A DNA stretch of 62,000 nucleotides, from the NCBI GenBank assembly GCA_012295275.1, contig CM022676.1, forward strand, positions 7,387,219 through 7,449,218, read 5' to 3'. This DNA comes from Chrysomallon squamiferum (lineage: Eukaryota > Mollusca > Gastropoda > Neomphalida > Peltospiridae). Below the pieces are notes generated by a model that made no database searches, was not told the origin of the DNA, and was given only the letters and a program-made list of their open reading frames with translations. The position numbers and the translations under genes are program-made. This document shows positions 14,115-23,252 of this stretch, piece after piece (the first letter of the stretch is position 1; each line of letters begins with the position of its first letter).

Positions 14115-15610
14115 AGGAAAAAAGAGGCCAATGTCGAACCAACAAAGGTAAATTAATTTATATTTTTTTACTATTTTTCTTTCTGTAAAATGTATTCATG
14201 TGTTTCTGTGCGTCTGTCTATATGTGTATATGTATATGTCTATGTATGTTTCTGAGTTTATATATTTGTGTTTGTATGCTTGTGTGTGTGTGTGTGTACG
14301 GGCGTAAATATTTAATATATATACACACACACACATACATAAATACATACACACATATATTTATATATGAGTTTATGGTATGTATATACGTGTGTATGTT
14401 TGCATTCTTTTGTTCGTACTCGGATTATTGCATCAATGTATATGTAACAAATATGATATACTTTTTAAATTTCACAATCAGCACAAACCAACATATATAC
14501 CGCAGGGTTATTCAGGTTTCTGGTAAGCTGACATACACACACATACACATATAATACATTCGTATACATACATTCATACTTACACATACACACATACACA
14601 CACACACACACACACATATATACATACACACATTTGCACATATGTCAATAAAGTACAAAGATACATATATATTAACATAAACACATAATACACACACTCG
14701 AACACACATAATAATATTTATATAAACCAAAGCATAATTTCATTCCATGTTTACACAATTACCTTAAATAGAGTTATCAAACCTGTTTTCTTGACTGTGT
14801 ATTTCATTCACCTGAAAATGAAATGGCTGAGGTGAAAAATGGTATCTAAGCACCAGAAGGTCTGATGATAAATTTAATTTTAGACGATGTTTGAATGTTT
14901 CATGTATGTATGTATAGCTGGATGTATGTGTGTATGTATGTATGTAGGTATCTGTGTTTGCATTTCTTTGTTAGTCATACATACATACATACATACATAT
15001 ATACATACATGCATACATTCATATATATATTAAGTTAAACACAATACATATACTCAAAAACTTATTAAACAAAATACCGAAGTTTTACATATTTCACAGA
15101 TTTTAAGAAAGAATAGCTTCTAAATATTTTCATAATAGTTTTAAACATTTAGAAATGTGTTTGTCTGGAGGTGTCTTTATTTGAAATGTTACAATTTTTC
15201 TAGTTTTTTAAGAAGAGACTCTTTGTAAATGGTTTTGAAATGGTTGTAAAAAAACGAGAAGAAAAAAGATAATAATAAACATCAAACGGCAACATACATT
15301 AGACAGATATAAATAATGTAGATGCAAAAGTATACGCTTAAACATACTTACTTTTAAAATTGTATTTATATTTGTGTATGTGTTTATATACACGCACACG
15401 CACACGCACGCAAACACACACATATTAATGTGATTATTGTTATTTCTGCACATCACAATTTCTATATTAATGAAAACACAATTTCATTCCATGTTTCAGA
15501 TAATCAGACTGCGCCAGCAGCTGTACGTCAAGATACAGAGAACACATATTTCATGACGTCTTAATGCTTGATACAACTGATTTGATACTGATAAATTGTA
15601 AAGAATAAAA
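7084..15610 (+). CDS. Receptor B: four-Ig-domain transmembrane receptor, no intact ITAM
   Basis: Exons: 7084-7141, 10746-11051, 11618-11878, 12141-12452, 12591-12851, 13436-13546, 14117-14147, 14482-14522, 15500-15564. Phases match at each junction and the frame closes, giving about 481 aa: leader, Ig1-Ig4, one TM helix (about FALVFGLCFLLFVCFIVVFC) with RYKR on the cytosolic side, and a short tail ending ENTYFMTS. AATAAA follows at 15604. The tail exon stops where the others make an ITAM, so no YxxL pair remains. Ig3 has WRS in place of WRC, losing the canonical F-strand Cys. The large first intron holds Tc1 and Penelope-like debris. It is likely a surface recognition receptor of the same family as C and D, and the short tail suggests weak or no direct kinase recruitment. 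Exon joining is inferred from splice sites and paralogues, not transcripts. Confidence 0.72.
7425..7500. repeat. (AAT)n microsatellite
   Basis: Nearly pure AAT tract in the first intron of receptor B. Confidence 0.9.
8411..9005 (+). pseudogene. Tc1/mariner-like transposase fragment
   Basis: Encodes the C-terminal half of a Tc1-family DDE transposase. The second catalytic-Asp region reads FQLDNARPHTARL and the third-acidic region reads PPKSSDLSPVEHA, followed by a stop in place of the usual W. The N-terminal HTH half is missing and there are frameshifts. Two relatives are at 28015-29075 and 47585-48160. It sits inside intron 1 of receptor B and is a dead insertion. Confidence 0.85.
9047..9319 (+). 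repeat. 21-bp minisatellite, 13 units
   Basis: Thirteen near-identical 21-bp units (TCAGGTTGTCTGTATTTCAT plus one base) that keep one frame as SGCLYFI/K repeats. The monomer occurs once, at the matching place, at the end of the Tc1 fragment near 48140, so the array appears to have grown from the Tc1 tail. Confidence 0.95.
9320..9830 (+). pseudogene. Penelope-like element fragment (GIY-YIG region)
   Basis: The first part encodes VVNLITCNLCEKQCVGQTQ, a worn version of the GIY-YIG endonuclease start of Penelope-like elements. Then come AKHFNLP and FEREAFWIRTIQTPKPFGIN, ending at TAA (9656). After the stop, RPVIAYRKNPSLKDIL resembles the region that normally precedes the endonuclease in these retroelements, so the fragment order is permuted or part of a tandem copy. 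The Tyr residues of the GIY and YIG motifs are replaced (VVN, CVG). A reverse-strand relative lies near 33310-33545. Confidence 0.7.
9960..10340. repeat. AT-rich interspersed repeat
   Basis: Sequence around ATAGTTTTAAATAGATTTAG and a CATTACAATGGTCAATTGTAA segment. Related copies are at about 15090-15270 and, inverted, at 30190-30600. No coding capacity. Confidence 0.55.
10746..11051 (+). CDS. Receptor B exon 2, Ig1 (V-like)
   Basis: 306 nt, acceptor TTAAG, donor GTAAAA, phase 1 to 1. Begins GVDYQLTTS. B-strand Cys in FTFKC, core Trp in FTWYVN, two extra Cys (GYCHW, YYCSE), and F-strand GTVWRC. Intact. Confidence 0.88.
11618..11878 (+). CDS. Receptor B exon 3, Ig2 (I-like)
   Basis: 261 nt, phase 1 to 1. 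Begins DGPGTSLQLNTSS. TVTCSAKCFITCNYQW carries C-x3-C-x3-C-x3-W, and the F strand reads GRYVCTAENPDT. Potential N-glycosylation sites. Intact. Read-through past the donor would stop at once (GTAAGTAA). Confidence 0.9.
12141..12452 (+). CDS. Receptor B exon 4, Ig3 (V-like, F-strand Cys lost)
   Basis: 312 nt using the AG at 12139-12140. Frame PPNLQGSAPYAISG, then FTVTCQIF, HRVTWFEND, GPGHCD, TFKCLRNK and GNIWRSES. The WRC Cys is Ser. The remaining Cys match the extra pair seen in Ig1 and Ig3 of the other receptors. Confidence 0.82.
12481..12573. repeat. (ATT)n microsatellite abutting a splice acceptor
   Basis: The ATT run passes straight into a T tract and the CACAG acceptor of the Ig4 exon, so repeat-length change here would alter the polypyrimidine region. 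Confidence 0.9.
12591..12851 (+). CDS. Receptor B exon 5, Ig4 (I-like)
   Basis: 261 nt. Begins DGPGSSLRVNSSS. TISCKADCFVKCSYRW repeats the C-x3-C-x3-C-x3-W pattern of Ig2, and the F strand reads GVYTCTAVN. Intact, same length as Ig2. Confidence 0.9.
13436..13546 (+). CDS. Receptor B exon 6, transmembrane segment
   Basis: 111 nt. AVEDSNQVGKEF stalk, then a hydrophobic stretch of about 22 residues ending CLRYKR. Donor GTATTT. Confidence 0.85.
13811..13835 (+). other. Candidate 24-nt cassette exon PPDNEM-E (B copy)
   Basis: After TTTCAG the sequence CCACCAGATAATGAAATG matches the clean cassette in gene D (49097-49120). The donor is lost here (AAGGAAAA). If spliced after the phase-1 TM exon it would be read ACC-ACC-AGA-TAA, a stop. 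Probably skipped. Confidence 0.35.
14117..14147 (+). CDS. Receptor B exon 7, juxtamembrane 31-nt exon
   Basis: Follows an (ATT)n tract and TTACAG. Encodes KKRPMSNQQ with basic residues next to the membrane. Counterparts lie at 20335-20365 (C) and 49289-49319 (D). Confidence 0.7.
14482..14522 (+). CDS. Receptor B exon 8, juxtamembrane exon with shifted acceptor
   Basis: The paralogous exon is 47 nt, but its AG has mutated to AC in B (TTTCAC). The next AG, 6 nt inside, gives a 41-nt exon that keeps the frame and loses two codons. Ends VIQVSG with donor GTAAGC. Confidence 0.55.
15500..15564 (+). CDS. Receptor B terminal exon, truncated ITAM exon
   Basis: Starts like every ITAM exon (DNQTAPAAV-QDTEN) but reads TYFMTS-stop where the YxxL should be. 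Sequence after the stop no longer matches the ITAM exons. AATAAA lies at 15604-15609. Confidence 0.75.
15604..15609 (+). terminator. Polyadenylation signal of receptor B
   Basis: AATAAA 40 bp after the stop codon. Confidence 0.5.
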
Positions 15611-15889
15611 CGAGTATTGTTTGTTAACCAAACAGTTATTTAAACATTTGATACGAAGCACATGTTTTTTGTAATAGTATTTTTTAATAATTTATTACAT
15701 AAAATAAAGTTTGTATATGCCAAACTGTTCGAAAACTGTAATATACCACTTTTTCTGCTGTTCGGAAATTATTTCGAATTTCAGTGTTTCGGATTCAGGA
15801 TCCTCAACCTGTATTTAGATGAAAATAAAAACAGGTATTCTAACATAGCTTCAGATACACTGGCATACTTGGATAATTTTATAAAGTGT

Positions 15890-16215
15890 ACAGGATTAGG
15901 GTTTCTCCATCTTTCCATGGACAGAGGTCTGCAGCTTAGAAATTATTTTAACGCCTTTGGCTGGAGTTAAAGCCTTTATCGAGTCCTTCTGCTTCAGTAT
16001 GATAATTATTGTAAAAGCACTACGCTCGTACTGCCTAGACAAGTGGACACCTCGCTCACGTTCTTCTATGATTTCATGCTTTAATTCAATGGACACCATT
16101 CGCTTCTTCTTCTCAGCACTGTCCTTTGCACTCACTTTCTTAGAATCCATGGTTTTTGTGTTGTTCATTGCGCCACTTAGCGGCGGCGTATCTGAAGCTA
16201 GCTCGGCAACTCGGA
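15890..16215 (-). pseudogene. Tigger/pogo-type transposase N-terminal fragment
   Basis: Reverse-strand frame with MDSKKVSAKDSAEKKKRMVS followed by IELKHEIIEERERGVHLSRQYERS and ILKQKDSIKALTPAKG, the typical start (CENP-B-like HTH) of Tigger transposases. Truncated after the HTH. A second, more decayed copy with both terminal repeats is at 58376-59155. Confidence 0.85.
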
Positions 16216-16270
16216 TTGTGTGAGTCTCCATGTCTATATATATATATATAGACATGGAGACTCACACAAT
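16215..16270. repeat. 56-bp perfect palindrome
   Basis: ATTGTGTGAGTCTCCATGTC, eight TA dinucleotides, then the exact reverse complement. No mismatches over the whole length. Confidence 0.98.
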
Positions 16271-16555
16271 GATGTATCTTAGAAACACGTATGTTAAGAT
16301 TAAAGATTCATCATAATTTTTATTGGGTTAATCTATTTTTAACTAAATAATTAAGTTTACTATACTTTGTGCTTTATCTCAGTAGGATATTATCTAATAC
16401 TTCTCACTAAGTTAACAAAATATGATAATTTATATTTAATATTTATATGTTTATATCAGAAAAAACGTGTTCACTTATATTAACTTTGTATTCACTTTGT
16501 TTGTTACACGTTTTACTGTGGACATAAATAAAAAACAGGTAAACAGATTATATAC

Positions 16556-16586
<31 letters not shown>

Positions 16587-18339
16587 GTTACAAAAATTAT
16601 GAAAAAATGACAGCAGACAAAGATGATATGAAATTGTTTCTTTTACTTGATGTCATGCCGAATAAATAAATAGAAGATTAATTATCTGAAAACAGATTTT
16701 CCATTTTCTGCATAGTTATATGCAAGAGTCACGACCCATGTGCAAGTGTCAGATCTCAGACAATCGCACCCACATTCACTTCTATTCTGCCACTTTCAGA
16801 AGGACGTTTACAGATACTTTAGCCTTTAACCTTTGTTTTCATTCTATATATGCTATATTAAAATACCACTAAACAAAAGCATACTTAAGCATTTTCTTTA
16901 ATTTTTCTTTGTTTACCTACCTTACTATCTCGTACTGCTAAATAAAGATATTTTAGGAGTGACATCATATAGATACATTACGTCATAACAAACGAAACGA
17001 AGAAAACCTCCTTGTTCTTAGGAACATGGACCAATGGTTTTTGAATAATAAAAATAGGAGACTCATTGTTTGATAATATAATAGTATATGTTTTAGAATT
17101 TGAAGAGTGAAAATTTAATTAATAGCTAATTTTTTTATACGGCCGGTTGACTGACCTTTATATATATATATATATATATTTGAATGTTCTGTTGTAAAAC
17201 TGCATCAAGCGTTATGATGAAGGCAATCATTCAAATAACACGTGGTCAATTTGCATTTTACATGTAATACAGCCTTTAATGATTTGAAAATGGAAATAAA
17301 TATTATAAAAAAGAAAAGAAAAAAGAACTATAATGGTTTCAAGTATCCTTTTACAACTGCGCACTCAGAACTGTCTGCTATGGAGTTTTAACAGAGTAAC
17401 ATGTCCACATTATGGTACCTAATGAGAATAGTCATCTTCATATTCACGCGCCGGTGTCTGTGAAAATTAGTATTATTATTATTTAGCTGGGGACGTCGTA
17501 ATCATATCTGAAAAAAATATATAGTACGAAACGTGTACGAGATAGTATGACGTCAAAGTTACACACCCCCCGAAAAACAAAAAAGGTTTCGTCCTATTCA
17601 GCAATTTCTACTCAATAACAGACATCATGTATACGAGGCATTGATTAAATGACATATTTCCCCAAATTACTTTTAATAATCCATCTAGAATTAATTGCAT
17701 TATGAAGGAATACGTATTTAAAAATTTGTAAACACTGATCGGCGTTCAACGCAGCCATCTTGGATTTCAATCGGAAGTTTTCGTGAGCTCACGGAAATTT
17801 GTAAACTTCCAAATTCAACTATTTTACGACAGTTTTCTGAACTTTATATGATTTACATTGATAAAAATAAGGATAGTTGTTCGCATTAAGAAACCATGAT
17901 GTCGCGCGCCTTTCGGAACTACTTTTTCAACTTAATCTTACTTTTCAAACTGGATTATTTTGTGCATATAATAAAATGAAATTATAATTCTGTAAAAGAT
18001 TAATGTATTAACTTTTGCAGTTGTCAATGTTCTCGCTGTCAGAACACAGTAGAAAAGAACATTTAGGTGTTGTTTGTACCCACTAAATCTGCGAAATTTC
18101 TGGAGGCTTTTTTCCGTGACGTAACTTTATTAAATGTAGTACGAATCTGAAACAGGTGTTTTATGCAAGTTTTGGATTATTCAAAATTTTCATAGACTCC
18201 TTTTCACGTTTGGACACTTTCCACAACATCAGATGAGCAATAAATCAAGATATTGAATCTGAATTATTCAAATTAATCGTGTATTTGGAATTTTCTCTTA
18301 TTTATTTTACTGTTGGGTTTTCATGGGTTTTTTTCTCAG

Positions 18340-18458
18340 GAACCTACACAATTCGAAACAATGAGCTGTTCACCCTGGAAAATCTTTCATTGCCCTTCAG
18401 TGTCTCAGTGACAGGCAACTGTGTTTATCCTGAGCCAAAATGTGTCTCGATGTACAGA
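18340..18458 (+). CDS. Orphan candidate exon of unknown gene
   Basis: TTTTTTCTCAG acceptor, 119 nt open frame (GTYTIRNNELFTLENLSL, then PFSVSVTGNCVYPEPKCVSM), donor GTAAGT. Phase 1 in, phase 0 out. Codon content is less AT-rich than its surroundings. The PFSVSVTGNC portion faintly resembles the B-strand of an Ig domain, but nothing else supports that. No partner exon was recognised on this strand between B and C. Confidence 0.4.
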
Positions 18459-18479
18459 GTAAGTTCTGCCTCGTGAGAT

Positions 18480-18640
18480 AAAAACCTCTACTACTACTAC
18501 TACTTCTACTACTGCTACTTTAACTACTACTACTGAAATCCCTCTCCTACTCCTACTCTTATTGTTACTGCTGCTCCTACTGCTAGTAAAACTAGTACTC
18601 CTAATACACCTACTAACTACTACTATTATTATTCTGTCAG
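18480..18640. repeat. CTA/CTN trinucleotide microsatellite
   Basis: Degenerate CTACTACTACT tract just after the orphan exon. Confidence 0.85.
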
Positions 18641-19071
18641 TTCTATATACATTCTGAATACTTCAATTTATGTATGTGTATGTGTATGTATGTGTGTATG
18701 TATATGTGTATGTATGTAGTTGTTACTGAGATTAATCATATTTGTGATTTTAATGTAAATACGTTAATTTTTCGTAATGAATTTTAACAGTTACAATCAC
18801 AGTTCACACAATGTTAATGAATGATAGAAATTCGCCATTAGAAACTCATTAAAATGTTTATAACTTTTCCCACAGGTAATTCTTTACACAGTTCAAATTG
18901 TATGTGAATCTGGAAACTGAATGTATGTAGTCTTTGTATTTTAATAAAAAAAACATTAAACAGCTTAATTTTTCATGAAAGTGGCTTATGAAGTGTATAA
19001 TTAACAAATAGTACTTGTTTTCTGCTTTATCATTCATGGAGATCAGTTCATTTACTATCAAACTTTATGAG

Positions 19072-19142
19072 TCATACAGCTGTTTCTACTAGAGAATAAT
19101 TCTCTGTATCTTGATGTAAAGCCGCTGTCTCAGTCTGATTAT
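19072..19142 (-). CDS. Receptor C terminal exon
   Basis: DNQTETAALHQDTENYSLVE then TAV-stop. A shortened ITAM exon that keeps one tyrosine (YSLV); the second YxxL is gone. Confidence 0.7.
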
Positions 19143-20367
19143 CTGAAACATAGAATGAAATTATATTTTCGTCTATATGAATATTATTATGAGATATGTA
19201 TTTAAAAGAAAATTACAAATATATTTGGTTTCTTCTTTATCATTCATTAATATCAATTAACTTACTATCAAACATTAAGACCTGATATGGGACGTCATAT
19301 TCTCTTTCCTCAAGAGAAGAATATGGATTCTCTGTATCTTCATGTACAGCCGCTGGTGCAGTCTGATTATCTGAAACATGGAATGAAATTTTGTACAAAA
19401 ATTGTGATGTGCGGAGAAAACAATAATCGCATTAATATGTGTGTGTGTATGTGTGTGTGTGTGTGTGTGAGTGAGTGCAAGTACAAACATACATATATAC
19501 AAACATACACAGATACATATAATTCAAAAAGTCAATATGTTTAAGTATATATTTTTACATATACGTTGTATGTCGCTCTATGAGTATCTATCTATCTACT
19601 TATCCATCTTTCTATCTGTCTATCTATCTATCAGTCTATCTATCTATATACAGGTAAAAATCGATATGTAAGTGTGTATATATGTATTGGTGCACATAGT
19701 ATACATGTGTGTGTATGTATAAATATATGTGTACCTCTGTTAATGTATGCATATCTGTATGTATACATTTATGTATGTTTGTGTATTTTAGAATTTAATA
19801 TTTTCTATCTTATTAGATTAGACTCTGCACATTGAAAAATATTCAGTAATCACGACCTCACAAGCCGCTTACGAGACTCGAACGTATGATACCCATTCAC
19901 CCGCACTCCGAAGGCGGACGACATTGTGTGTATGTGTGTGTATATGTGTATGTGCCTGTGTGCGGGTGTGTGCGCGTGAACTTACCAGAAACGAGAGAAA
20001 TGCTGTAGAAAACATGCTGATTTGTGCTGATTCTGAAATTTCAAAAGTGAATTACATATACATTGATGCAATAATCAGAGGACGAACAAAAGAATGCAAA
20101 CACACATACGTATATACATACCATACACTCATACATACACACACACACATACACACACACACATATATATATTACATTCATACATGCATATTGCAAACAA
20201 TAAACCAATATATAAACGCACAAACATAAATATATATAAATAAACACATAGAGACATAGATACAGACGTGCATACGTACATAAACTGATGAATATATTTT
20301 ACAGAAAAGTAATAAAATATACAATGTAATTTACCTTTGTTGGTTTGAAGTTGGCCTCTTTTGTCCT

Positions 20368-20460
<93 letters not shown>

Positions 20461-22027
20461 TTAATAATAAATAACAAAATTTTTTACTTTAGTATCTCAG
20501 GTGGCTGAAATACACAGTTAGTCGAGGTAATTACGTAAATTAGACTTGATTTATCTCCCCTTTAATCTATTGGTAAATGAATTAAAATACATAATGAAAT
20601 AAAGAGAAGATAAAAACAATGAAATATGAAAATAAGAAAGAAACAAACAAATTAATGAAACAATGAAAGAAAAATACATGAATGAAAAAATAAATAAAAA
20701 TAAAAAGTAAATAAAATTAAGATAAAACAAAGCAAGCAAGCAAACAACCAACCAACAAACAGATAAATAAACAAATAAATAAATAACATATAAATAATTA
20801 CTTCTTATATATCGGAGGTAGAGAACAATGACAATGATTAAGATAAGAGACAGAACAAGGAAACTTCCAAAACCGCTGCCAAATCCTTTTCCAAACTGAC
20901 TGCTGTCTTCTACAGCACCTGAAAATACATTAATAAAAATAAAATTGAGTTATTAAATTAAATATATTATTTTATATGTCTGTGTGTCTTTATTTCACAC
21001 TTTATCCATCGCTATTGTCCTTCAACCATTCTGATTTTATACACATCTCTTTTTTTCTTTCTATAATTCTGAATTTATCTGTTACTCTGTCGTTGTCTGA
21101 TTGGTTTTTCTTTCATTGTTTACATCACTGTAGCCATACATCCATCCATCCATCCACAAACTCACTGCCTATATCTGTCAATACATAATTAAGTATGTAA
21201 GAACGTACATGTGCATATATATGTATAGGTATACACATACATACATACATATACATACACATACATGTATACGGTCGTACGTACAGAGAACAGGCAGGAA
21301 AAAGAATAACATACATTCCTGAACACTTACGTGCATACACAAATGTATTCATACATACACACACACATACACACAGACTCACATATATACGTATATCTGT
21401 CTACTTAGTTATCTCTATATATGTATATCTGTCTATTTCTGTCTATTTATAGATCTATCTTTCTATCTATCTCCTTCAATCTATCTTCCTGTTTTTTATT
21501 TTTATATAAACGTTTTATGATCTGTATTCAAGATTAAATGGACAATAAAATAAATTAAAACTTACACTTAACATTAACAATAATTTGTTTATGTGCTGTT
21601 TGGTTCGTATCCGGATTAACAGCAGTGCATGTGTAGACGCCATCTTGAAATCTCGTGATACTAGTCAGTGCCAGTAGTCCGTTCTTACTGATAGTCTGAT
21701 TATTCCATTCCCATTTGTAATGACATCTGATAAAGCAGTCGGCTTTGCATGATAGTATGACGTCAGTTCCTTCCTCTACAGTGATGTCAGATGAAGAATT
21801 GACTCGAAGTGAGTTATTGGGACCGTCTGTAAAAATAAAATAAAATAAAACACGTAAATAAAAATAAAATAAAAGCTAAAGAGTTTTTATTATGAACATG
21901 ATCCTGTTTATCACAATCATAGTCATCATTGTTACTGTAATAACTGTTTGTACCGTTGTTGTTGTCGTCGTTATTATTATTATTATTATAATTTTTATTA
22001 TGAAGAAGATGATGATGATGGTGATAT

Positions 22028-22060
<33 letters not shown>

Positions 22061-23156
22061 CACAACTACTACTAAAGTAATTTGAACTAAATCGAATTAA
22101 AATACCTCTAACTTTAAAGACGATTGTGTTGCTCGAATATCGGTGATCGGTATCTTCACATCGCCAAACATTTCCTTCTTGATTTCTGTTGACAGACGTT
22201 ATAGTAACTTTAAACTTGTTACGGAAACATTGGAAACTGTAATTTTCACTAAAATGTGACGTATCATGACAGTGTCCAGACCCAGAATTTAACACGTCAT
22301 AGGTGACGTCATTCTCAAACCATGTGACGCGATGTGAATTTTCAAAAATTTCACACGTGAACGTAAAAGAATGTCCACTCACAGCGTATGGCGCGGATCC
22401 ACGAAGTTCTGGCGGATCAGAAAGTAAACAGTAAACAGTAAACAAAACAAGAGCGCGCCGCCACGCACACAATTAGGCACGCAAACTTAAATATACACAT
22501 AATGTAATCTGCAGCACAACAAGGTGACACCGATCTTAACTGGATGTTCGAGCGTAAAAGATTATGACTGGTTGTCTGACATTTTAAACACACACATCTA
22601 ACAAATATTCACGTGTCTATTTATTTTATAATTTTTATTTTTACTATAATTATTTTTTACTTACGATGTACAATCAAATGAAGTGTTTTAATGACAGATA
22701 CGTTCGTATCTGGATTTTCAGCTGTACATACATAGAGACCTGATTGTGATCTGTTAATATTAGCCAATGAGAGAATACTCGTGTTACTTATGACGTCATC
22801 TACGACCTTCCACTGATAATTACACATGATGAAACACGTCGCCGAACAAGCCACTGTGACGTCACTTCCTTCCATAGCAGTCAAAATAGACGAAGTGTTC
22901 AGCTTGAGTGATGTTTCAGGACCATCTAAAAAAGAAAGACGTTGTCAACATCGACATCATTATCATCGCCAGCATTATTATTATCATCGTCATAGTTTTG
23001 GGGGTTAATCACATTGTTAGTTATGTATGATGTCGTTGAAGTGATGCTGGTGAAGTAGTGTTTGAGTTGTTGATATTCATATCATAATTAATATTACTAT
23101 CACTACTATTTATTTATTTATTATTTATTATATTTGTTATGATATTTGCTGATTTA

Positions 23157-23252
<96 letters not shown>

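Larger units (their letters stand above)
15611..18339. other. Intergenic region between B and C
   Basis: Holds a Tigger-type fragment (15890-16215), a perfect palindrome, an ATT microsatellite near 16560 and about 1.8 kb of AT-rich sequence that shows no relation to other parts of the window and no exon I can support. Confidence 0.6.

Noticed and set aside
22409-22472. Upstream extension of the receptor C Ig3 frame to an ATG (MCAWRRALVLF)
   Set aside because: It looks like a second signal peptide, but it lies in the intron. Phase-compatible splicing from Ig2 and the B paralogue favour the internal acceptor.
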